A stretch of 64,000 bases of DNA. It comes from Paraspadella gotoi (taxonomy: Eukaryota; Chaetognatha). Shown here piece after piece: positions 47,710 to 59,026 of the stretch. The stretch's first letter is position 1. Each line of letters opens with the position of its first letter. The notes below the pieces were generated by a model. The model had not been told where the DNA came from. It did not search any database and worked only from the letters and a program-made list of their open reading frames with translations. The translations under genes were made by a program, and so were the position numbers. Where the stretch lies: positions 1,552,654 to 1,616,653 of the forward strand of contig CM119265.1 of the NCBI GenBank assembly GCA_051294375.1, read 5' to 3'.

Positions 47710-50700
47710 GGATGTTTTTTCTCTTCCTCCCCCATTCTTCCCCCTTCTCCCTCCCTCCTTTCCCTACCCCAAGCCTTTCCCTTTCGTATTCCGTCTCGAC
47801 CACCCTCTCCCCATTTTTTGTTGCGCCGCGAGCACTCGGGTCGGTCTTGGTCGATCTGTAGTAGGTCTGTTCCACTTACTTAAATGCATATAATTTCCCT
47901 ATAGTTGCGTTGCCTTATTTGTTAAGACAGAAAAAAGAACCTCAAAATCTAAGTGACTGCAAGCGCCGGCCTTCAGGAAGTTCTTAAAACTTAAATAGAA
48001 TTAAATAGAATTAAAGATGATGAAGAGCATGTCATAAATACACGTGCTAAGAAAGTTATTGAAGTCATTGTAGTAATGTTATGTCACGTCATGTCTACGT
48101 CAGTTTCAAGTCACGAGAAATACAAGTGATAATGAAGTCACTGTGTGCGCAAACACATTTGAATCACCCTTCTTGTTTTTTTATGAAATTTCCGATATTT
48201 TTCTCGCCAAGAATAAACGGGCCTTTTTTCTTCGAAACGCCTCTTTTCATCTTACAATTCGAAATTAGATATTATGGCTTAAAGATTACGGGTTAGGGAT
48301 TAAGGTTAAAGGATTTAAGTTTAGGATTAAGTTAGGGATTAAGTTTAGGAGTTAAGGTTAGGGGATTAAGGTTAGGGATTAAGTTTATGGATTAAGGTTA
48401 GGGATTTAAGTTTAGGCGCATTAAGGTTAGGGGATTAAAGTTTATGGGATGAAGGTTAGGATTTAAGTTTAGGGGGGATTTAAGGTTAGGATTAAGGTTA
48501 GGGATTAAGTTTATGGATTAAGGTTAGGGATATTAGGGATTAAGGTTAGGGATTAAGCTTTTAGGAATTAATGTTTGGGATTAAGTTTATGATTAAGGTT
48601 AGGGATTAAGTTTAGGGATTAAGTTTTAGGCAGATTAAGCGTAGCGGGATTAAGTTAGGAATTAAGGTTAGGGATTAAGGTTAGGGATCAAGGTTAGGAT
48701 AAGTTTAGGGGATTAAGGTTAGGGATTTAAGTTTAGGATTAAGGGTTAGGGATTAAAGGTTAGGGATTAAGGTTAGGATTAAGTTTAGGGATTAAGTTTA
48801 GGGATTTAAGATTAGGATTAAGGCTTAAGCGATTAAGGTTAGGGATCAAGGTTAGGATTAAGGTTAAAATATTAAAGTTTAAAATTATTTTTAGGGATTA
48901 ACAAACAGAAAATGTGGCGCTTTAGGGATTGGAGAGCGAATGAACTCGAAACTAATGACCCCCCCCCCCACCGCTTCAATTTCTTGATATATGTCGCTGC
49001 TTCAAAATTAACAGTCGCACAATTAAAAGTATTTATTTTATTGTTTAAACGAGAAGATAAGTTTTGTTTTCAAACTTAAGATAAGCAAATTTTGGCACTT
49101 CGTGAAAAGTATTTCTTTACTTTCAATTATCTTCATATCTTTCTTTCTCTTTTCATTCGGACATTACTTTCTTCTTTTTCGCCTTTTTTATTACACTTCC
49201 TTTCTTCTATCTTTCTTTCTGTCTTTCTATCTTTCTATTTTCTAACTTTATTTCGTTCTCTGTTTCTTTCTTTCTTTCTTTTTTTTTTTCTTTTTTCTTT
49301 TCTTTATTTTCCCCCTTTTTTCTTAAATATTTCTGTCTCTCTTGTAGCTAGTAGCTAGTAGCTAAAAAATAGTTATAATTCTTGTTACCAAGGCCCTCCC
49401 AACAACATGATTTCAATGGGGTTCGCCGCACTGTGACGTTTGATTTTCATGTGTATTTCCTTTGATCACATGATATGACATAAAATGACATTGCACTGCA
49501 GTCGCATTCTTTTATTCCTTATAGTTTCAGCAGTCCCTTAGATTTGAGTTTTCCTGTCTTAACATTAAACCAAATAAATCAACGAAAACAAGAGGCGAAT
49601 TCTTTGCAGATCGACCGACTGACCGACTGACGTGAATTTATCAAAATATAAAAGTCAAAAACTTTTATTGTTCAATTAACTCATAAACTGCGCCAAATAA
49701 ACAACCGAAATTTTTATCATAAGAAAATACACATTTTTGATTTCGGCGGGTCGAGCACTTTGAATTTTTGCGGACTCAGTTCAACTTTTGAAATTTTTAA
49801 TCTTACTTCTTTCAGCACTTACTTTCATTAATTTGATGTTTCATTCATTAACTTTTCCTTTTTTGATTAGCATTAGTTATTAATAATTAAAAGGAGATTG
49901 TGGGTTTACTGATATGTTGTCTGCGGTTCTTGGTCATTGTGGTTCACTTGTTCTATAAAACGTTTTGATGTTGCGGCGGACGCGTCGTGGGAAAAGCGCT
50001 CGTCACGTCCGGCCGCCTTGGGTTCCGGCCGCCGTCGGTCTAAGAGTCAGCGGCGTTTCTTTGTCGTCCTCGTCGGCCGGCGTTGATGGACGGCGAAGGG
50101 AAGCAGTAGTTTTTGGCGCGCCATGCGTCAATTGCTCATTTGTCCGGGGAATAGGTTCAGGGAAAGTTGTTTTGTCGATTTTGCTTAATTTCATTTTCTT
50201 TTATTCTTGATTTTTGTGGATGAGTTTTTAGCTTCTTTTTAGTTCGGATCTGTTATCAGCAGATCCCGGGACTCTATTAATTCGCTTTGTCGGTTCCCGG
50301 TCGGTCCGCCCCCACAATCTTGTCGGGCATTTCACTTATATGATTTCAGAATATCGAATTATGGCATAAATTATGAAAAAAAAACGAATTGTCCGTCCCC
50401 CGTCCGTCCGTTCCGTCCGTCCCAATTGGCAAAAAACTCCAATGTTCGTGATTGGATGGATGGATTAAAATGAAAATTTTTTATGTAGGCTAGGAAGTTG
50501 TGTGATTGAGCTGGATATGAAGTTTCGGATGTAATCGTGCGATTGGGAAATGAGTTAAAATGGAAAAAACCAAAAAGATATATTCAATATGTTTGAACGT
50601 CAATTACTCATGATGTGAATGCGGCAATTTGGACTTGAAATTTTGTATGTGCGGTAGGAAAGTGTGTGCATTAAGCTGGAAATCATTTTCGATTGGAATC

Positions 50701-51060
50701 GTCTGAGTGGAAATGAGTTTGCTATATTGTTTTTTAACAATTTTGGGAAAAACTGGTTGAGTCAGATCTATCTGAATGGTGATAACTTGGAAGTTATTTC
50801 AATTGTATCTCTGAGTACTAAGCCGAAATATACCGAAAGAAATATAACTTTTTTCTGAAAACTTTTTTTATTAAACTAAAGAATATTTAAAATTGAAATC
50901 TGGAAAAACGAAAACCAAAAGAACGAATGGGTCTGTGAATGTAAAGCAGCGAAAAATGAGCTAAGACGAAAGTGACAAGTATAAACTTTTTAAAATACAT
51001 GGATTAAAAAAATAAATAAAACTGGAAAAAAACAAATCGCGTCCAAAAATTGACGTCGTC
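47706..51060. other. Noisy copy of block E, inverted relative to 37930-43087
   Basis: Repeats the TIR element, the telomere-like array (48285-48900) and the hairpin with many small insertions. From about 51060 onward the copy becomes cleaner and includes the intact homeobox exon. Confidence 0.7.
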
Positions 51061-51234
51061 GCTGATTTGCTTATCCATTTTAATTATTCGAAATGCCAAA
51101 GTAAAACTGTTTTTTTTATAGTAGTTGAGATCTGTTATTTTAATCCCATCAAAATTATTCATTTAATAACTGTCTTTTAAAAATTACAATTAAAAAAAAA
51201 ACAACCTAAAAAGAGATATGGATGAGGATGAGTG

Positions 51235-51480
51235 GGCAAATCCTAAAATTCGCCTCCCGTATAGCTTGGTGAAACTCAGCTCGTCCCATTGGCTTGGACC
51301 AGCTAAGTACTCGTTCACCAAACCGTGAGTTCCGGGTTCAATCCCCTCACGGTCACGCTACTGGTTAAGTTGTGATGGTGTCGCTCACGCCAGTGACATG
51401 GGGTGCGTCACTGCAGGACCAAATCCCTGCGCAGACCATTCGGGGTGCCCTAATCAAATGCATGAGACTGGTTATAAATA
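51235..51480 (+). mobile_element. tRNA-derived SINE present in only one block E copy
   Basis: Head TTCGCCTCCCGTATAGCTTG and B-box GGGTTCAATCCCC, with a composite tRNA-like front. The related element at 54145-54340 lacks about 40 bp near the A box. At the matching place in block E (about 40010) there is no insertion. Confidence 0.65.
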
Positions 51481-51693
51481 TAAACAAATTAAAGTGACAA
51501 GGACACAACGCCATCCACTTATCATCAATCAATGATGAAACGGGTGTCAGAGATTGTCAAAATTACACTACACTAACAGAATAGATTACACATTGTGTAT
51601 AACTACGTTCTATTACGAAAGAAAAGAGGGCTAGTAAAAAGAGTTCGCTTTAATCTCTTCACATTCTCACGATTCCCAACCGTTTCACAAGGT

Positions 51694-52154
51694 TCACTGC
51701 CGCGGTTGGTGAAATCTCGAGTGGGAGCCCATCGACCATAGCCGCTGAAGTGAAGTAATTTTGGAGGTGAGCTGCTGCTGCGGCGATAGAGTTAGTGGCA
51801 CATCTGCGAGACGGCGGAACGCGCGAAGGCGACCAACTTCGGCGGGATTGTATGATACGGCAGCTGCGGGAAATGCCTGGCAGGGTACAGAGGCTGCCTG
51901 CTGGGACAAGGCAGATGGCGTTCTGGGCATCGTTGGCGAACCGAACGGGCGAAGATTGACCGAGAGGCGTTGGATTCGGCGTCGGGGACGACATTGATTC
52001 GCCGGCGCCAGTACCGGCTCAGCTTTGACACGCCGGCGTCAGTGGACGGCCGTGACGCACTGTTGAGTGGGCGCGCTGCTTGAGCGTTTGATAACAGGAT
52101 CTCTGTAGGTGCCTTTTCGAGTCGCGGGAGTTTCTGGATTGAAAAGTTCTGTCC
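51694..52154 (-). CDS. Candidate low-complexity exon downstream of the homeobox
   Basis: After the acceptor CTTCTTGCAG one minus-strand frame runs from TELFNPETPATRKG to SHSRFHQPRQ and a stop at 51694. It is interrupted by a single TGA near 52040. It is rich in Ser, Pro, Gln and Ala, as in activation domains of transcription factors, and it follows the homeobox exon by 1.1 kb on the same strand. No donor is visible in the homeobox exon that would join them in frame, so the link is inference. The counterpart in block E (39120-39860) is rearranged. Confidence 0.4.
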
Positions 52155-52473
52155 CTGCAAGAAGAGAGAAAAAATAATCATTGGATTTGTGATATGTGAT
52201 TGGGTGAATAAGGAATAAGATAAGTAGGTGATAGATTATTTAATGTCATTTCTTTAAGAGATAGACGAAAAACCAAATGAATTAATACTATGATTAAAAA
52301 AAATTAATGATAGGTTTATCAGATTGATTAAAATGATTATTTTGAAAATTAAATATTTAAAGGAAGGCCAGGTTTACAATTATTATTATTTTATTATATT
52401 GTTCATTATTATTTATTGAGTACGGAAGAGAAAAAAATGTAAACCCGGGCTTTCGCCCAAAAGAAAAACAGGT

Positions 52474-52600
52474 GTTTTAATGGCGAAAAACTAGGATTTA
52501 TTTATTAGGTATTTTACAATCGGCTGATGAAGACTTGAAATCATAAGTCGAAACAACTATTAAACAAATGCTTTGTTTTTTCGCCATTAAAAACATGTTT
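52474..52600 (+). other. Hammerhead-like motif between short inverted repeats
   Basis: CTGATGA at 52524-52530, a stem GACTT/AAGTC with an 8-nt loop, then GAAAC: the order of a hammerhead ribozyme core, with one extra A after CTGATGA. It is flanked by inverted copies of GTTTTAATGGCGAAAAAC about 85 bp apart. Stems I and III and a cleavage site are not convincing. A transposon tail is an equal alternative. Confidence 0.3.
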
Positions 52601-53301
52601 GCCTTCAAATAAACAGAAAAGAGAGATTAACCATAATGAAAGTAAATATAAAGATCTTACAAGATAGCCGCGTCAAAAATTAGGAAATTAAAAATAGGAA
52701 TAAGGACGATTTACATTGATTAAAGGTAACCTGTTCAGCGCGGAAGTGAGAGAGAGAGAGGCCGCTGTGCAGTCACTACAGAGCCTGAACTCGTTTTTAA
52801 ACGATTCAGAAAAGGCAGGAAGAAATAAAAGAAAGACAAAAAAATGTTACAATTGTTTATAATTGGAAATTGTTACAATTTTTTCCAATCATAGCTTGTA
52901 AAAGATTTTATTTTTATTTGTATTAAAATTAAGATATAGCTTCTCATTAAAAAGGTCTTTTGATTTCACACGTTTTTTATTGATTCAAAGATTTTTTTAT
53001 GAATTTCATCTTCAATATTATTTACTGCAGTATGTGAATTAGATTAAAGCATTTCTATATAGTATTTTGGATATTATAATGAGTAATATAATCTCATTTG
53101 CATATTGAAGTAAATCATAATAAAGTGGAAATTCAAACAAAAAATACTTGAATCCAAATGTAATATAAAAATTTCAAAGCTATTTCAAGATGAGAAGCCA
53201 TATCTAAATTTTCAACTTACTATGATCGCACGCTTTTATAAAACTTCATCGTACTTTATAATAATTTTTATTTAAAAAAAACGACGACGACGACAACGAA
53301 G

Positions 53302-53619
53302 TCACAAAGAAGATAACTTGGAAGCCTGCTTCTGAGGGAGGGTTCCCCGCCGACGACGATTCTGGAACCATAATTTGACCTGTCCGCTGTGGACCTGCAG
53401 GCGCTTGGCCAGGCTTTCCTTCTGCGCCTGGTTGATGTAAGGCTTTACTCTGAAGACCCCTTCCAAGACTTCCTGCTGGTGAAGGAGAAAGCTGAACCTC
53501 TCTCCCTCCTTGGTCTGGCGGACGTCGGGCAGCTCCTCGAGGGGGCACTGCTCGTCGGACTGCCCGTCGGAGGGGGTTTCGCTGCCTTGGTTCGACTTGG
53601 TGGAGGAGGCGTTGGGGAA
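53302..53619 (-). CDS. Divergent homeodomain protein, best copy
   Basis: The minus-strand frame encodes an ungapped 60-residue homeodomain at 53511-53332. It has Arg5, Phe8, Leu16, Phe20, Tyr25, Ala35, Leu38, Gln44, Val45 and the recognition helix QVKLWFQNRRRRG with Trp48, Phe49, Gln50, Asn51 and Arg53. The N-terminal arm is unusual (KEGERF, little positive charge). The protein ends nine residues after the domain (KQASKLSSL). Upstream there are about 36 acidic/Ser-rich residues. The start is unclear: this copy has no ATG; the frame may begin at the acceptor AAATTTCAG|TTC (exon from 53619), or at an ATG present only in the noisy copy at 38177. It should be a nuclear DNA-binding transcription factor with Gln50 specificity. 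I cannot assign a class. Confidence 0.75.
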   Translation of the reverse strand, partial: FPNASSTKSNQGSETPSDGQSDEQCPLEELPDVRQTKEGERFSFLLHQQEVLEGVFRVKPYINQAQKESLAKRLQVHSGQVKLWFQNRRRRGTLPQKQASKLSSL

Positions 53620-53859
53620 CTGAAATTTGTGGGCGGAGGCGAATGAGAAAGAGTTTCGAGCGCGCGAGCGAAAAGTTTCCTTCAAGTTTTACTCGTTAAA
53701 ATAGCGAGCGTTTTATGAAGAGAGTTAATTGTTTTTAATTGATGCGAGCGAGAAAGAAATTTAGTCTGAGAGAGAGAAGTTTAGTTTGAAGCGAGTAGTG
53801 AGACAGAGATTGAGTGACGATAGCGAAAGAGCGAAATATTGAATGGAATCAAGAGATTT

Positions 53860-54140
53860 TTTTTTTTTAATTATTATTTTTTTTCGTATGTATATATTTT
53901 TTCTGAAACCTACAAAATATTCCCCGTTCGAATGCTACTTGATAATACTTTTATTACAATTTAATTACAATTTATAACAAATTATTAGCTTCGCTATGGT
54001 TCAAAGGCCAGTTGGCTCTGGAAAATAATAACATTGCAGGCCCTGCTATGTTATTTAAGACAGATGAAGTCCTTAACGCGCCACCAACCCGTTCAGGTTC
54101 AAGTCAAGACAGACTTGGTTGATTAAATGTAATTTAATGT
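53860..54140. other. Unique AT-rich junction between block E copy and block D copy
   Basis: No homolog elsewhere in the window and no open frame of note. It connects the inverted block E copy to SINE-rich DNA. Confidence 0.5.
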
Positions 54141-54144
54141 ATAT

Positions 54145-54340
54145 TCGCCTCCGTATATCTTGGTGAAACTCGTTCACCAACCGTGAGTTCTGGGCCTCAA
54201 TCCCTCACGGGCATGCTGTGTTAAAGTGCGAGTGGTGTCGCCCCATAGACAGTTAGGACACGGCAGTGCAGGTTCAAAGCACTGAGCGCCAGCTGTCGGT
54301 TAGATGCCTCATACCCCAGGCTCACCCCTGTCTCCCCGTT
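54145..54340 (+). mobile_element. tRNA-derived SINE
   Basis: Same family as 51235-51480: TTCGCCTCCGTATATCTTGG head, CCGTGAGTTCTGGGC and TCAATCCCTCACGG, then a shared tRNA-unrelated body (GGTGTCGC, CACTGCAG-like). Confidence 0.6.
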
Positions 54341-54455
54341 TCCTTTTACACAAATTATGCATAATTATGGCATATTATGGCATAATTATGGCATAATTAT
54401 TGGCATAAATATCTCCTTGGTTCCCGCAATTAATCCCAGGACGGAAGGCGCGAAA

Positions 54456-54638
54456 ATGGAGGATCAAGGAAACCCAGTCGACAATTCGGCTCGAAAATTA
54501 TCTTCTTCGAACTTTCGAAAGAAGCGATTTTGGTTGACAGAAAAAAACGCAATTGCAGAAGGCGTGGGAATTCAGGATATTAGTAGAGTGGATCTATCGG
54601 GGGAACAAAAATTGTATTTAAGTGAACAAACAAGGTAG
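54456..54638 (+). CDS. Small open frame, 60 residues, unknown
   Basis: ATG in GCGAAAATGGAG, MEDQGNPVDNSARKLSS then NFRKKRFWLTEKN and EQKLYLSEQTR, ending at TAG. The codons look protein-like, and the end ACAAG|GTAGAC could instead be a splice donor. It lies in sequence found only once in the window, between SINEs. No family is recognised. Confidence 0.35.
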   Translation: MEDQGNPVDNSARKLSSSNFRKKRFWLTEKNAIAEGVGIQDISRVDLSGEQKLYLSEQTR

Positions 54639-54659
54639 ACGTTAGATGGTTAAGATTAT

Positions 54660-54780
54660 CTAGCACAGATCGGAAACGGACCTTCAAAAAGAGTGACGGG
54701 GCCGTTTTAAACCACGGTTGTAGTCCGCCGGATCCCAAGTCCTGAAAGCGAGGCGTCTGACGCGAAAAATCTCCCAGACG
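54660..54780. mobile_element. Fragment related to the repeat at 30540-30765
   Basis: TTCAAAAAGAGTGACGGGGC and following bases match the 3' part of that element in order. Too short to classify alone. Confidence 0.4.
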
Positions 54781-54789
54781 CACATGTTA

Positions 54790-55085
54790 GATTTTCTCTT
54801 CCCTAAGATTATTTTGTTCATCTTTGATTTATCTTCTTCCCCATAGATTTATTCTCTTCATCTTGGATTCTCCTACAGATTTATTTTGTTCATCTTAGAT
54901 TTATCTTCTTTCCTCAGATTTATTTTGTTCATCTTAGATTTATCTTCTTTCCTAAGATTTATTTTGTTCATCTAGATTTATCTTCTTTCTTCAGATTTAT
55001 TTGTTCATCTTAGATTTATCTTCTTTCCCTAAGATTTTATTTTGTTCATCTTAGATTTACTTCTATCCTCAGATTTTTCTGGAGA
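54790..55085 (+). repeat. About 39-bp T-rich minisatellite, about seven units
   Basis: Units of TTTATTTTGTTCATCTTAGA plus TTTATCTTCTTTCCTA. Two or three units occur at 33885-33975, the matching junction of the other block copy, so this is a copy-number difference. Confidence 0.8.
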
Positions 55086-55119
55086 TGGTTGAACGAGCTG
55101 TTTTGGATTGCGGTCGCTT

Positions 55120-58100
55120 CATCAAACGTCGGACGACATCTACGTCTGGTTGCGGTGAGAGAAGCCAAAACTCGCTTATTCATTTATCTATTTATTTATT
55201 ATTTTTGTAGTTATTTACTTATTTAAATCTATTTATGTGGTTAAGGCGCTAAGTGTGCTGATGATGACTATCCGCAACTTCTTTAACCCCTCTAGCAGCC
55301 ATGGAACGGGTCCTGGGCATGGAACCAGGCTTGAGAGTTTTCCACACCCCAAGGCCGTCCTCACGCTTTCCGCAGGGTACCGGTTGGGATTGAACCTAGT
55401 ACCTGGTGGTCATGAAGCTGATGGCTTTACTCATGGGTCACGACTGAAGGTGTCATGATTATAGGCGGGGTGAACTTATGCTATGCCCGACTATAATTAT
55501 TTATTTACATAATTATTTATTAATACAATTTCCTTTTTATTTATTCATGAGGACCATATATCGAGACAAAATTTAAAAGTATTTGACAATTAAGGCCTAT
55601 CGTTAAAAATCTTAAAATTTTGTCTTACTTACCTGAAAAAAAATTAAATAAGTTTAATTTGGATAGTGATGAAAAGCTTAAAATCAGGTCAATTAAAGAT
55701 AAGACATACCACTATCATATTCAGAAACGACCACTGAAAAATATTAACGAGTATGGCTTTTTATGCTATGCAATGTAAGGTGCGCGTATAAAAATGACTA
55801 AATGATTTGAAAACATCCACAACGCCCTGTAGTTGTTTAAAATTTGTTATTGTTCATTGCATATGAAAGTAAAACACAGAAAAATCTTTTGGCACCTATT
55901 TTATTATTGTATCTTATATCGTTCAGACAGGGCAGGACATTAAGTTTTGTCTCGATATAGGTCCCACCCCTGTACTTATTAATTAATATAATTATCTTTT
56001 TCTTTTTTATTTATTTATTTATATTATATTAATTTGTTTTTTAAGGCGTTCGATGCGGTGGAAAATTCTTGAAATCGCATCATTCGAAAAACGAAGAAAT
56101 CGGTGCCCAGTAGAGGTAATCTTACTACCTATTTTAGTTTTATTCTATTTCATATAATGTTAATTAAAAATGTTTTAATTCTCATAATTGTTTTTTTTAT
56201 CGTTTTAGAAAACATCATATGAACAACGATTAAAGTTGATGATCAACACGAGAAAATGTTGTTTTGTTGCAAACTTTTTTTTGGCTTGTGGTTACCAATG
56301 TTTGTTTAAATATTATACCAACTTGAAAAAAAAAAAAAAGAAATGATTCACTAATAATTGAACTTGTTATATGTCTTTTCGATTAATTTATGTTTCTGCT
56401 ATTAGGAGATGAAAGAAATTTAAAAAGCTCGCATCCGATGGGTAGTGATAATACGTCACTACACTGTAGCCATTTTTTTTAGGTCGCTACACGTGGTTCT
56501 CCTTGACAAGGACCTTGTACGTGAGAGTTTAAAAAGAGTTAATCTATGCAAAATTCTGTTTATTCTATCTATCTATCTACCTATCTATCTGTTCTATCTG
56601 TTCTATCCACTGCGGCGCAAAACATTGGATGGACCGATCTTGTTGATATAAATAAACTAACCAATTATTTTGCTTCGTGTTTATACCTTCAGACAATTTG
56701 TTTTGATATATAGAATATTAATATATAATTTTATGGATTATTAAAACTTTTTTTACAGAGAGAGAGAAAAGAGTGGAAGAGGATACATTGTTTCCATATT
56801 GAAATTGGTTGAGTGCAAGGGCAAAGTGGACAAGACAGTTTACTGTTGTTTTTTTTTTCACCGATGCCCCTTGCTGCGGCTCCTGAAGCAGCGAACTAAA
56901 ACACACGCATAAAACTTGTCTCTTTTTGCTGCTTCCATCGTCGCTTTATGCGTCACTCCTTTCGTCGTCGCTCTCACCGTCGCAACTGCTTCCTCCATTG
57001 TTTAGTCCCTCAGCAGTCAGAGTTTTTTTGTTGTAAAAGTAGCGTAGGGAAAGTCAACCCTAATCCCTAAACCCTAATCCCTCACTCTAATCTCTATCCC
57101 CTAATCTAACCTTATCCCTAACCGAAACCCTAACAATTAATCCGTCGTTCAAATTATCGTCGTTTTTGTCGATCCCGATCCTGACTCCGTCAGACGGCAA
57201 GGGGGCATCGAAGAGCATTTCGCCAATCGATCTCTTTCCTTTCGGCATTCAGATATCAGGATTTTTAGCTGAAGTGAGTTTGAGTTTGAGTGAAGTTAAA
57301 TTTGACGAATAACAATCCTATCACGAAAGTAATTAATTGGTTAAATAGTGAATGAGAATGAAAATATGTCGCGACTAAACTAAAAAAAGGGAGAATAGGG
57401 ATCTAAATTTAATTTTATTCTTTGCCCTTTCGCAAATATTTGTAATTATATAACTTTTTTTTTTTTCTTTTCCTTAAATTCCGTATTGACAAGCAAGGCG
57501 ACTGATCGATATCTGAGTCTTTCTGTCGATGTTTCTATCGATTGCCCTCGCTCTTAGCAATGCTTAATTGCTTAATGCTTAATTGCTTAATGCTTAATTG
57601 CTTAATGCTTAATTGCTTAATGCTTAATTGCTTAATCTTCATTTCCTTCATCATAGATTTTGCGATGGCCGATGTCCCTCGATTTTAATGACGTCAGGTG
57701 TGAATTTAATTGAATTGAATTGAATTGAATTGAATTAAATGAATTGAATCGTAGATCGTCTCACAAATCAATCGTCTAAACGATGGTAAATTAAGAGAAG
57801 GTAACCCAATTAAAAGTTCAAATATCTCGTACCAGGCGATGGGCAAAAAGAAGAACTTTCATGAAGAATCACGAATTCCACACCCAACATTTTTCCCCAC
57901 CCGACCTTGATTGCTTAGTATAGCTTAAACTTTCACCAGCCCAGTTTAAAATGTAGTTAAAAATTAACTAACCTATACAGTTTTATTTAGCTATACATAT
58001 GTGTGCACTAAGAGTGTATATCGACGCTCCAGACAACTAACATATAAGTTAATCACATTCGTTGATTGAATTTAATGTCATAGTCATAATCATCGTCGTC

Positions 58101-58495
58101 GTCGTCGTCGTTGTCATCGTCGTCTTTCGTCTTTCGCGGTCGCCAACTTCGCACTGTTAATGTCATCTTCGACGGCGCCACGGCGTCGCGACGCCACCGA
58201 CCGTCGCCGCTTAACCCCCGCCACTCCGCCGCCACTTTCGCCATCGCCGCCACTTCAGCCATCGCCGCCATTTCAGCCATCGCCGCCACCGCCACTGGCG
58301 CTCTCGTGATCGTCGTCTCTAGAAGTCGTCGTCGTTTTCGTCGTCGTCGTTTTCGTCGTCGTCGTTTTTCGTCGTCGTCGTTTTCTCGGTCGTTCGTCGT
58401 CGTCGAAGAACCAAACGTCGATTCCACCTTCCATCCGATTTGCCGACAAAATTTCCCCACGCTGACCAAAACCGCGTCTCTCTCTCTCTCTCCTT

Positions 58496-58537
<42 letters not shown>

Positions 58538-58605
58538 GAGAAATAGGTAGCTTTTAAAGGCCCTCAAGGTGCCTAAAGCCGCAAGTAATTATACTATTGT
58601 CTATT

Positions 58606-58664
<59 letters not shown>

Positions 58665-58886
58665 TCCACCCGTAAGGAAGTCACCGCCGCGTCATCGTCG
58701 CCGCGATCGACTCTCTCTCCCCTCCTCTGTCTCTCTCTCTCTCCCTTCTCTCTGTATCTCCCCTTTTTCTCCTCTTCTCACCTCATACTTTCTCCCATAT
58801 ATAAGACCCGACACGATTAACGGAACAAATTCCAAACAAATTTTCTTCTCATTTTTTTTTCGTTCCGAATTAATTTTCCTGAATTG
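55120..58886. other. Second copy of block D
   Basis: Direct repeat of 34140-37900 with moderate indels. It includes the SINE (55250-55490), CCCTAA repeats (57055-57140), the TTAATGC repeat (57560-57640), the trinucleotide tract (58080-58455) and two long (CT)n tracts (58505-58537, 58611-58661). Confidence 0.75.
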
Positions 58887-59026
58887 NNNNNNNNNNNNNN
58901 NNNNNNNNNNNGAAATTTTGTCGGCAAATCGGATGGAAGGTGGAATCGACGTTTGGTTCTTCGACGACGACGAAAACGACGACGACGAAAACGACGACGA
59001 CNNNNNNNNNNNNNNNNNNNNNNNNN
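58887..59026. other. Two 25-N gaps around a 90-bp inverted fragment
   Basis: 58912-59001 is the reverse complement of about 58350-58455, isolated between two 25-N gaps. This is an assembly remnant. Confidence 0.85.

Noticed and set aside
58053-58469. A 138-residue minus-strand open frame with Asp and Arg runs
   Set aside because: It is produced by trinucleotide repeats, has open competitors on the other strand and in another frame, and the block D copy is broken.
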